A stretch of DNA of 16,482 bases from an uncultured Lachnospiraceae bacterium (GTDB lineage: Bacteria; Bacillota; Clostridia; Lachnospirales; Lachnospiraceae), in contig CANSYV010000003.1 in assembly GCA_947651335.1 (NCBI GenBank), positions 1 through 16,482 of the forward strand. The letters run 5' to 3'. The notes beneath the pieces were generated by a model. It worked only from the letters and a program-made list of their open reading frames with translations, ran no database searches and was not told where the DNA came from. Shown here in pieces: positions 7,145 through 13,520 of this stretch. Every line of letters begins with the position of its first letter. Position 1 is the first letter of the stretch. The position numbers were made by a program, and so were the translations under genes.

Positions 7145-7610
7145 ACTCTGTCATTCTCCTTCCTATCTTTGGAACGCTGAACTTAATACAGACACCCCCG
7201 TAGAAATTGGGGTAAAGGTCTTCGGTATCAAGCGCCCACTCGATATCCTGCTGTGCCCAATATTTTTCATCCAGCAGAGGCTCTGAAATGAATCGGTCAA
7301 CAATCCGCTGGACCATCACCATCACATGTCTATGCCCCTGGTTCTCCCTGCCTGTGTCGCGGACACCCAGATAGATACCCGCCGTCACTGTCCAGGGACA
7401 GTTTTCTTCCGTCCTGGCATCAAGCAGTTTCACGACAGCATAAGGCAGGGTCTTTGAGGCATCCTTCTCATTGACTCTGATAACCGGCAGCTGCTGCGCG
7501 AAGACATTCACTCCGCTCACCCGGCCGCCGGACTCACCCTCCGTGATGATATCTTTGAGTATCTCTTTTACATCCTCCATGAGTGCTTCCTGCAGATGCA
7601 ATGCTGTCAT
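7137..7610 (-). CDS. U: Tail terminator / minor tail protein U-like
   Basis: 157 residues (lambda gpU is 131). The ATG at 7610 follows the TAG of the preceding gene with no gap, and GGAGG lies seven bases upstream. The protein begins with a helix (LQEALMEDVKEILKDII), then VFAQQLPVIRVNEKDASKTLPYAVVKLLD and a strand-rich region with VTAGIYLGVRDTG, HRHVMVMVQRIVDRFISEP, ending GGVCIKFSVPKIGRR. This order (helix, 'P-Y-a-v-V', strands, helix, final strand) is that of the gpU/tail-completion fold that caps the tail tube and meets the head connector. The position between a Z-like gene and the tail genes agrees. Sequence identity to gpU itself is not obvious, so the call is partly from order. Confidence 0.72.
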   Translation of the reverse strand: MTALHLQEALMEDVKEILKDIITEGESGGRVSGVNVFAQQLPVIRVNEKDASKTLPYAVVKLLDARTEENCPWTVTAGIYLGVRDTGRENQGHRHVMVMVQRIVDRFISEPLLDEKYWAQQDIEWALDTEDLYPNFYGGVCIKFSVPKIGRRMTEYD

Positions 7611-8264
7611 CTATGCGCCTCCTTTCTTTCTGAACACAAGTTTAACCTGCTGTTCGAAATATTTTTGGAACAGCCCCTGGATTTCCGGGCCCATCCTCTG
7701 TGTAAGGCCGCTGCGGCTTCCGTATACCTTCTTCGCCATCTTGACTGTTGAGGGGGCAAAGAGTTCTTTGATCTGCTCCGTATGCTGTGTTTCCTTATTA
7801 ATGTTTGGCCTTGACATCCTGGGGGCTTTTGTCATGTACTCTCCTTCTCGTCTCTGGAAAATTCCTTTATGCCCGCTGGGCATCTGAGCGATGAACGCCT
7901 TGCGCCCTCCTTTTTGTGACACAACCGGCGCAAACGCCCCATCGGTCCGCACCTGGAGTTTTGCGCCGCCGCGCCCGCCTTTTGAATGACGGAAATAGAT
8001 TGCCGGCTGGGGCCCGCCTGTCAGCTTTATCACCGCAGACGGGTTATCGTATGAGGCCTTTTGTATCTCAATGTTCCGTTTAAGCCCGCTGCTCTTTTCG
8101 GTATACGTGCCCTGCATCTCTCTGACCAGTGACACCCTTGCGCTGACAGCAGTCTTATCAGCAGTACGGCTCAATATCTTTGGCATCCTCGACTCCAGCT
8201 TCTTTAAATCTTTCTCGACGCTTCGCAGCTGTTTTTTGTCCACCTCAAACCGGATGTCAATCAT
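7611..8264 (-). CDS. Z: Minor tail protein Z-like
   Basis: 217 residues; lambda gpZ is 192. It opens with a basic helical segment (VDKKQLRSVEKDLKKLESRMPKILSR) followed by ADKTAVSARVSLVREM and IEIQKASYDNPSAVIKLTG, then a basic, glycine-rich middle (HSKGGRGGAKLQVRTDG, VVSQKGGRKAFIAQM), and ends with a helical tail MGPEIQGLFQKYFEQQVKLVF. The pattern 'RA.nrT...R...vr..s..y.i....v' plus a 'g....fiA.m..Gh.Gif.R' segment is characteristic of the prophage minor tail protein Z family, which acts in completing the tail-side joint. Start ATG 8264 overlaps the previous stop (ATGA). Stops with TAG immediately before the U-like start. Confidence 0.82.
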   Translation of the reverse strand: MIDIRFEVDKKQLRSVEKDLKKLESRMPKILSRTADKTAVSARVSLVREMQGTYTEKSSGLKRNIEIQKASYDNPSAVIKLTGGPQPAIYFRHSKGGRGGAKLQVRTDGAFAPVVSQKGGRKAFIAQMPSGHKGIFQRREGEYMTKAPRMSRPNINKETQHTEQIKELFAPSTVKMAKKVYGSRSGLTQRMGPEIQGLFQKYFEQQVKLVFRKKGGA

Positions 8265-8584
8265 CGGCTTTCGTTCGCCTCAATGGTAACCGCATATACA
8301 TCCCCTTCCGAAATGGCATCTATCACCGTATAGCCTTCATCATCAATGGTAAAGAATGACCCATAGGCCGGGAGCGGTCCGAAATCAGCCGCGGCCACAT
8401 AGATCAGTTTCTGCCCGGCATAGATGCCGTCCGCATATTGGCCTTGTCTCTGGCGCGCAAGCAGCTCATTGTTGTCCATGACAATGACCATTTCCCTGCC
8501 ATCGACAACATGTGTCTCACCAAACTCATTAGGATTAAGAAACACAGCCCCCACATCTTTCGCCATCTGTTCTTTAAATGTCAT
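8261..8584 (-). CDS. FII: Head-tail connector, gpFII-like
   Basis: 107 residues, close to lambda gpFII (117). Begins MTFKEQMAKDVGAVFLNPNEFGETHVVDG and continues EMVIVMDNNELLARQ, LIYVAAADFGPLPAYGSFFTID and VYAVTIEANESR. The opening 'M...D....FLNp.EFae.h..dG' and a 'p..g..f.idg..y.V' beta segment are hallmarks of the phage attachment / head-tail joining family that includes FII. The protein docks on the filled head and gives the site for the tail. ATG at 8584 overlaps the upstream gene by 11 bases; GGAGG is six bases before the start. Note that the tube protein of this phage is related to P2 FII, an unrelated protein with the same historical name. Confidence 0.84.
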   Translation of the reverse strand: MTFKEQMAKDVGAVFLNPNEFGETHVVDGREMVIVMDNNELLARQRQGQYADGIYAGQKLIYVAAADFGPLPAYGSFFTIDDEGYTVIDAISEGDVYAVTIEANESR

Positions 8585-8972
8585 CCTGCCCCTCCTTTTC
8601 CGCCTCTTCCTGGAAATTCACCACTGCCTCCTGAAGCTCTTTCAGGCTTTTTTCTTTATACCCGTCCCACAAGTCAAGGCCGATGTTCTCCGCATAGGCG
8701 CAGACCTCATTTTTAGACCGGATTTTACAGATTTCCTCCGAAGTCTTGAGCATATCCGGAAGCATTCCGCGAAACCCGGGAATGCCCATAATCCCGTCAT
8801 CTTCCAGCACTCCTTCCCCATCATCCATTTTGTCAGTCAGATCCACCGGCTCTGTAAACTTCCTGGCTTTCAGATACCTTAAATCCGCGTCTGGGATATC
8901 CGGGGGAAGGACAGCCCCCGGCTCATATACCTCTCCGTGTATCACATAGGTTACTTTTGTCTTATACCTCAT
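8574..8972 (-). CDS. Head protein in the gpFI position (uncharacterised)
   Basis: 132 residues, start ATG 8972 overlapping the capsid stop (ATGA). The first 45 residues read like an attachment-domain opening (YKTKVTYVIHGEVYEPGAVL then DADLRYLKARKF), a form often seen in small head proteins. The middle is acidic and Gly/Met-rich (DKMDDGEGVLEDDGIMGIPG). The C-terminus, IRSKNEVCAYAENIGLDL with SLKELQEAVVNF, resembles a small helix-extended-helix fold of the HeH/Rho-N type (K.el..yA...gidl..k....L...i). In lambda gene FI lies here and helps the terminase-procapsid meeting; similar modular proteins with such C-terminal helices occur after capsid genes in other phages. I cannot show homology to FI and assign no function beyond position. 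Confidence 0.72.
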   Translation of the reverse strand: MRYKTKVTYVIHGEVYEPGAVLPPDIPDADLRYLKARKFTEPVDLTDKMDDGEGVLEDDGIMGIPGFRGMLPDMLKTSEEICKIRSKNEVCAYAENIGLDLWDGYKEKSLKELQEAVVNFQEEAEKEGQDDI

Positions 8973-10012
8973 GGCTCTCCCCCTTCTGTTTTCGTGTGAA
9001 TCACAGCCCAGGATTCTACATCCAGAGGGCGGGGAAGGGGACGGGAAGTCAGCCTTATCTTCTTCACTTCATTGTTTTCATCCGCCCACACTTTCGGCAC
9101 CAGTTTCCCCTCGTAAGAGCAGAACTTCTTGTCCTCCATCTGGGTGACCAGCCCATACTCAATCTGTCCGATTCCGCTGGAATGGGCCAGCAGTACGGTC
9201 CCTGGCGGGATAATGGATTCATCCTTCCCCTCATCGTTCAAAAACCACTCATCATAGGTATACAGCTCCAAATCCAGCTCTGTGATTCTGCCGTAAAATG
9301 TCAATGCCGGATCTACAACCCGGGGCTCGATGACAATATTGCGCAGGTTCCGGATATCCATGGATTTCATGACAAATTCGTTTCTGATAAAATCTTCAAT
9401 GATATCCGATGAAAAAACAGCAATATCCGGAGCCCTTCCGGTTTCTTTGATGATTTTCCGGCGCAGTGTCTTAAACAAAAGCAGCGGGTTCACCGATGCG
9501 GATGTCCACTGATCTGCCGCCCCCAGCACCACAATGTTGTTGAATCCGAAATCAATCTGCACGTCCACGCCTTCTTCTTCGTCAACCACATCCACCTTTC
9601 CCTCAAAGAGAATCTGCCTGCACATCCACTCTTTTCTCCGGTCAATGGCTTCTTCCAGGTCTGTGAAATCCTTTGCCAGCAGTTCATCTTCCCTTTCCGC
9701 CGGGGTTCTGGGGGAATAAATGTTTTCCCCGATTGACCTGCTGGAAATATCATCAATGGTCATCGGCCTTTCCGGCGCAATTTTCGGTGTGGTAAACTGA
9801 TTGGTTTTAAATCCCTGGCGGGTGATGACCTTGCCGCCTTTTCTCGGGCTTACAAACGGCGCCATAATCCGTTTGCCTTTTCTCACGTCAAACTCTACTT
9901 TTTCCGCCACATGGGTCTGTTCTCCCGGGAAAAAGGTCTTCTGCAGAAATGACCGAACCGGCGGTGTCTGGTCAATGGCTTCTATCATTTCCCTTGTGGT
10001 ATAATCAGGCAT
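8969..10012 (-). CDS. E: Major capsid protein (lambda gpE family)
   Basis: 347 residues against 341 for lambda gpE. Recognisable stretches are RSFLQKTFFPGEQTHVAEKV, KGKRIMAPFVSPRKGGKV, the 'P.r..t..d...R..GEn.ys..tpaeR..ell..d...L...I.rR.Ewm..q.L..Gkv' run (residues about 80-150), FGFNNIVVLGAADQWTSASV and YDEWFLNDEGKDESIIPPG. These follow the gpE consensus through the whole length; it forms the HK97-fold icosahedral shell. Start is ATG 10012 with TAAGGAGG nine bases upstream; no obvious N-terminal delta domain is present, matching a separate scaffold supplied by the upstream protease-scaffold gene. The symbol E follows lambda naming and is distinct from the P2-type E chaperone farther along. 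Confidence 0.95.
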   Translation of the reverse strand: MPDYTTREMIEAIDQTPPVRSFLQKTFFPGEQTHVAEKVEFDVRKGKRIMAPFVSPRKGGKVITRQGFKTNQFTTPKIAPERPMTIDDISSRSIGENIYSPRTPAEREDELLAKDFTDLEEAIDRRKEWMCRQILFEGKVDVVDEEEGVDVQIDFGFNNIVVLGAADQWTSASVNPLLLFKTLRRKIIKETGRAPDIAVFSSDIIEDFIRNEFVMKSMDIRNLRNIVIEPRVVDPALTFYGRITELDLELYTYDEWFLNDEGKDESIIPPGTVLLAHSSGIGQIEYGLVTQMEDKKFCSYEGKLVPKVWADENNEVKKIRLTSRPLPRPLDVESWAVIHTKTEGGEP

Positions 10013-10026
10013 TGTGTTTTTCCTCC

Positions 10027-10443
10027 TTACTCATATTTCTGGACATTTCTCAGGTAAATTCCAGCTTTTCTCATGTCGTACTCATAGGCTGCAAGCCCCG
10101 CAGCTTCCCCGGCGGTCATAACTGCTTCCCGGTTAAATATCCCTGTCTGGTAGCAGACCGAAGGAATATTATCTGCCGAAGCATCCTCTCCTGTGTCTGT
10201 GTCATCTGTCAAAATCCCGAAGATTTCTCCTGAGATTTCTTCTGTTTTTGCGCTTTCTCCCTCTCCGGTTGTACTGGTGCTTCCCGCAATATACCCGGCA
10301 TTCTCAGATTTGATAATCAGGGAGCCTCTTTTCAGCACTCCCTGCCCTGCTTTTAACCCAATCCCCTCCTTCAATATGGGGAATTCCTGTGATGCAATCA
10401 GCGAATCGGGCTTGAATTCGCCAATCTGTTCGAACATTTTCAT
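10027..10443 (-). CDS. D: Head decoration protein (lambda gpD family)
   Basis: 138 residues; lambda gpD is 110. The start is ATG 10443 in an ATGA overlap with the protease stop, with GGAG about eight bases upstream. The central part reads KAGQGVLKRGSLIIKSENAG, then an acidic, Ser/Thr-rich loop, IFGILTDDTDTGEDASADN, PSVCYQTGIFNREAVMTA and a C-terminal helix-strand (MRKAGIYLRNVQ). 'G.vl.rGtl......g' followed by 'a.gIL..d.d.......v.v...G.fn...l' and 'l...GI.l' is the decoration family signature. The trimer binds the outside of the expanded capsid and stabilises it against DNA pressure. Gene order protease-decoration-capsid equals lambda C-D-E. Confidence 0.92.
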   Translation of the reverse strand: MKMFEQIGEFKPDSLIASQEFPILKEGIGLKAGQGVLKRGSLIIKSENAGYIAGSTSTTGEGESAKTEEISGEIFGILTDDTDTGEDASADNIPSVCYQTGIFNREAVMTAGEAAGLAAYEYDMRKAGIYLRNVQKYE

Positions 10444-10850
10444 GCCTTACTCTCCCTCCGCTTATCTGCTTTTAATTTTGCGGCCAGGCCGCTGACTTTC
10501 TGCGCGCTTTCTGCCTGCGCCTGTCCCTGTGGGTCATATCCGGCGTTTGGATCTGCTGCCACAGCCGCTGCTCCAGAGTTCTGTGCATCATGTTCCATAC
10601 CCGCTAAAAACTGCTGTCCTGCTGCCTGATTGGCCTTCATCTGCGCAAGTGCCAGCTCTGCAGCTGATACTGGATCGTCATACCTCGCTTTTGCCAGAAC
10701 ATCATCTGAAATTCCCTTTGCAATCGCGTCAATTTCTTTCAGCCGTGCTCGTTCAGCAGAGACTGCTTCCTCTGCAATCTGCGCACATAACTGAGGGTAT
10801 GCTGTTTTCAATCCTTCTGCGTCCGTAATTTCAAGCATTGATTCATCCAT
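10440..10850 (-). CDS. Nested scaffold protein from internal start (Nu3-like)
   Basis: An in-frame ATG at 10850 (MDESMLEITDAEG) has AAAGGA about nine bases upstream and would give a 136-residue protein identical to the C-terminus of the protease gene. The sequence is helical and charged (LKTAYPQLCAQIAEEAVSAE, RLKEIDAIAKG, AAELALAQMKANQAAGQQ) with a low-complexity region and a basic end (LAAKLKADKRRES), typical of scaffolds whose tail binds capsid protein. In lambda, Nu3 is made from an internal start in C in just this way. Independent translation is inferred from the start signal and the parallel. Confidence 0.72.
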   Translation of the reverse strand: MDESMLEITDAEGLKTAYPQLCAQIAEEAVSAERARLKEIDAIAKGISDDVLAKARYDDPVSAAELALAQMKANQAAGQQFLAGMEHDAQNSGAAAVAADPNAGYDPQGQAQAESAQKVSGLAAKLKADKRRESKA

Positions 10851-11657
10851 TTTTGTATTTCCTTTCTGTTGGGTATTTGCCGTATGAAAAAAAGTCCGGG
10901 AACCTTCCTTTCTTGTCTTGGAAAGATTCTGGACTTTTTTTATTACATCCTCTGGCACAAATTTTTCCATATAGTTTTTAAAACTGTATGGGGTGCCGTC
11001 CACAATAAATTGATTGGAAACGATGCTGTTCTGGCAGTCTGCCTCAATAATGCTGTCGCAGAATCCCGCGTCCACCGCCTCCTGGCCCACATACCAGCTT
11101 TCCTCATCCATCAGCTGGTTGATTTCCTCCTCCGTTTTATCCAGACGCTCCATATAGGCCGTTACAATGCTTTTTTTCACCTGGTTTGTCACATCGGCCA
11201 GCTTGATAAGGTCATCCGCCTGATAGGAGCCCCACAGCGTGACGGAAGGGTTATGGGCCATCAATATGGCATTTTTCGCAATCTGCCTTTTTTCGCAGGC
11301 CATCAAAACAATAGTGGCCGCGCTGGCGCATATCCCCAGCACCGTTCCCGTGACTGTTGCTTGATTCATCACCAGTGCGGTGTATATAGCATTGGCGGCA
11401 AATACATCCCCGCCGCCGGACTGAATCACCACATTGATTGTCTTTTTATCCCCCAGGGCGTTTAACTCGTCGATAAAATTTCGATATGTTACACAGTCAT
11501 CATCCCACCAGCTGTCTTCTGACTGGATGGTGCCGAAAAGCTGAAGCTCCGCCTCATCCCCCTTGTCTAAAAAGTTCCAGAACTTATTCGTCTTCGGGCT
11601 CTGGTTCTTCGCCGCCGTCTGGTTGGTTACCATCGGTTTTTGTTTCCTCGGTTTCAT
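10440..11657 (-). CDS. ClpP-like head maturation protease fused to scaffold
   Basis: 405 residues from ATG 11657, chosen because GGAGG sits eight bases before it; ATG 11633 is an alternative, and the frame overlaps portal by 50-74 bases. The N-terminal about 230 residues are an S14 (ClpP-type) peptidase: LQLFGTIQSEDSWW, VVIQSGGGDVFAANAIY, the nucleophile Ser112 in GICASAATI, His135 in LMAHNPS, and EESWYVGQEAVDAGFCDSI where ClpP has its acid-containing loop. The exact acidic residue is uncertain (Asp184 or a neighbour). A linker with a strong hairpin follows, then residues 270-405 form a charged, Ala/Gln-rich helical scaffold. This mirrors lambda C-Nu3, where protease and scaffold share one frame, except that lambda uses an S49-type enzyme. 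It cuts the scaffold out of the procapsid. Confidence 0.92.
   Translation of the reverse strand: MKPRKQKPMVTNQTAAKNQSPKTNKFWNFLDKGDEAELQLFGTIQSEDSWWDDDCVTYRNFIDELNALGDKKTINVVIQSGGGDVFAANAIYTALVMNQATVTGTVLGICASAATIVLMACEKRQIAKNAILMAHNPSVTLWGSYQADDLIKLADVTNQVKKSIVTAYMERLDKTEEEINQLMDEESWYVGQEAVDAGFCDSIIEADCQNSIVSNQFIVDGTPYSFKNYMEKFVPEDVIKKVQNLSKTRKEGSRTFFHTANTQQKGNTKMDESMLEITDAEGLKTAYPQLCAQIAEEAVSAERARLKEIDAIAKGISDDVLAKARYDDPVSAAELALAQMKANQAAGQQFLAGMEHDAQNSGAAAVAADPNAGYDPQGQAQAESAQKVSGLAAKLKADKRRESKA
10887..10941 (-). other. Long hairpin with A7 slip-like run in the protease-scaffold linker
   Basis: Exact 11-base inverted arms (AAAAAAAGTCC and GGACTTTTTTT) enclose a second, nested pairing of about nine base pairs (10920-10929 with 10900-10908, with G-U pairs and one bulge) around an 11-base loop. 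On the transcript the A7 run is in the frame A-AAA-AAA, and the inner stem begins five bases after it. The 3' arm ends in seven U's, so it also has the look of an intrinsic terminator. It lies 37 bases before the internal scaffold ATG. Confidence 0.75.
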
Positions 11658-13272
11658 CCTCATCACCTCCGTCTTCCTCCTGCTTTTTCTTTTCCGTCTG
11701 CTTTACCGGTGCAGATGGAAAGATCCCTGCTTCCTTCATCAGCTGGGCTTCCCGGGCCAGCTGGGCCACATTGCTGTCAAAATCGCCGCCGGTCATTTCA
11801 ATGGTCTCCCTCTGCCGGGTAGATACCCCCAGGCTCACCCGCTTTTCCGCCGCGTCCACCTCTTTTTCCGGGTCTATCATCCCCTGCGCCGGCCCATTCC
11901 ACTGGGCACCGCAGTAGGCCATGCGCACCAGCGGGTCAAGGAAAAACCCAGGGGCTTTCAGCCGTCCCGATGCAATGGCCTCTGATAAAAACAGCTCATA
12001 AACCGGCTGGCAGAAGTCCGCCGCCAGCCATGACCGCCGCATCCGGAAGGCCTTCCAGGCCTCCAAAAGAGCCGCCCGGGAAGCGGAATAGCTGGAAGAA
12101 AAGTGCTTGACCAGGATTTCCACTGGAATTTCCAGAGCCGCCCCTACGTATTTAGCCATTGACGTGGTAAAGGCGTCAAAGTTCGTAGATGGCCGTTTGG
12201 CGTCCGCGAATTCCACACTCTCTCCCGGCGCCAGCATGTTGACCATGCCAGGGCCAAGCTCATAATTGGTATCATCGTCCGAAACCCTGTCTTCTTCGTC
12301 CACAACGCCGGTGAAGGCAAACTCAGAAGTGCCTTTGTCTGATTTCACGAATACCGTAAAAATCCCATTGATCACTGCGGCCATCATCTCCGCCTCGCTG
12401 TACCTGGTCAGCTGCTTTAATGACTCAATCACCGGTGCCAGGTACGGAACCCCCCGGTACTGCTCCGCACGCTCGGTCTCATAGATCATCAAAACGTTTG
12501 GCGTCCCGGTCTTGTCCCCAAATGCCTTGATTCTTTTCCACTCTTTGCGCGCGTACAGATTACTGTTGGGGTAGGTGGAACAGACGTGGTAAGCAATCAC
12601 CCGGTTTTCGCTGTCCACTTCCACACCATTAAAAATCCGGTTTCCATTATCCGGGTTTATGGCGTATAGGTTGACACTGTTTCCTGTGGTATGCGGGGTA
12701 GAGACACGGTCTGATTCAATGAGGTGGATGCGCAGCCCATAGGGAAGTTCCCGTGTGGGCCGCTCCCGCTCCAAAAGCACACAGGCGTCCCCGTTCATCA
12801 GCCAGGACATACAGGCCGTCTGCTGGATTTCGTAAAAATTATTGACCCGGGTGGAGTCACAGAACTTTGACTGCGCCCACAGGTTAAATTCCCGCTCCGC
12901 GCTGCGCTGCCACTGGGCGGCTTCATCCGGCGGGATGCCCAAAAAATCCGCGTCAATGGTGCTCTTTAACCGGAGCCCTTCCCCCACAATGTTTGTCCGG
13001 TTCGTTTTTATAGATGAGACGGCCAGGGGCGCGGACATATAAAGGCTCCTTGCCCGCTGTCTTAACACAGACAGGTTCCGGTCAATGTCTTCCTGGGGCG
13101 TCCGGCTGGAGGCCAGCCAGCCCTTCATGGAATTTTTATTTCTTGCCGCCCCGGATTCATCGTACCCGGAATTGCGGAAAGATTTTACGGTCTCCAGTTT
13201 AACCCTTGCGGATTCCCTTTTCAGGGCCGCCTGGGGGGAAAACGCCTCAACAACTTTGTCTATCAGATTCAT
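11584..13272 (-). CDS. B: Portal protein (lambda gpB family)
   Basis: 562 residues; lambda gpB is 533. The start taken is ATG 13272 (MNLIDKVVEAFSPQAALKRE) with GAGGTG close upstream; an in-frame TTG at 13284 is less likely. Recognisable portal segments are SFRNSGYDESGAARNKNSMK, RNLSVLRQRARSLYMSAPLA followed by 'T...nvVG.Gl.l', NGDACVLLERERPT, YRGVPYLAPVIESLKQLTRY, FTVFVKSDKG and SSSYSASRAALLEAWKAFRM, ending in a wing/crown region with RLKAPGFFLDP. The C-terminus is a strongly acidic tail. Twelve copies form the vertex channel for DNA entry and exit and nucleate capsid assembly. Placed between the gpW-like gene (8-base gap) and protease, as in lambda W-B-C. Confidence 0.95.
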   Translation of the reverse strand: MNLIDKVVEAFSPQAALKRESARVKLETVKSFRNSGYDESGAARNKNSMKGWLASSRTPQEDIDRNLSVLRQRARSLYMSAPLAVSSIKTNRTNIVGEGLRLKSTIDADFLGIPPDEAAQWQRSAEREFNLWAQSKFCDSTRVNNFYEIQQTACMSWLMNGDACVLLERERPTRELPYGLRIHLIESDRVSTPHTTGNSVNLYAINPDNGNRIFNGVEVDSENRVIAYHVCSTYPNSNLYARKEWKRIKAFGDKTGTPNVLMIYETERAEQYRGVPYLAPVIESLKQLTRYSEAEMMAAVINGIFTVFVKSDKGTSEFAFTGVVDEEDRVSDDDTNYELGPGMVNMLAPGESVEFADAKRPSTNFDAFTTSMAKYVGAALEIPVEILVKHFSSSYSASRAALLEAWKAFRMRRSWLAADFCQPVYELFLSEAIASGRLKAPGFFLDPLVRMAYCGAQWNGPAQGMIDPEKEVDAAEKRVSLGVSTRQRETIEMTGGDFDSNVAQLAREAQLMKEAGIFPSAPVKQTEKKKQEEDGGDEDETEETKTDGNQPDGGEEPEPEDE

Positions 13273-13280
13273 CTTACACC

Positions 13281-13520
13281 TCAAATGTCCCGGGGGAGGA
13301 AACGCATGGCTTTGTTTTTCCCTCCGCTGATTTCTATGGATTCAATCTGCTCTTCCAGGTCTTTGATTGCCGCCCGGATGGTGGACAGATCAGCCCTTTT
13401 CAAATTTCTGCTCCCAATCCGGTATTCCTGGTTCAGCAGTACGGCCTCTTCCGCTTCATAATACAGAGACAGCCGGTTTTTATAGCGCTCCAGCCTTTCT
13501 CTTTGTAACTGCGCCAGCAT
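13281..13520 (-). CDS. Small head-tail joining protein, gpW-position (DUF6148-like)
   Basis: 79 residues from ATG 13520, preceded by GGGAGG eight bases upstream; a GTG three codons earlier is the other option. The sequence begins with a charged helix (QLQRERLERYKNRLSLYYEA), then VLLNQEYRIGSRNLKRADLS and IRAAIKDLEEQIESIEISGG. The helix - 'y.IgsR.LtRadl..I...I..le.....' arrangement is the one seen in gpW-like small joiners and in the DUF6148 group that often lies between large terminase and portal in Firmicutes phages. In lambda gpW plugs the portal after packaging. It overlaps the terminase end by 88 bases. The assignment rests on size, motif and position. Confidence 0.82.
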   Translation of the reverse strand: MLAQLQRERLERYKNRLSLYYEAEEAVLLNQEYRIGSRNLKRADLSTIRAAIKDLEEQIESIEISGGKNKAMRFLPRDI

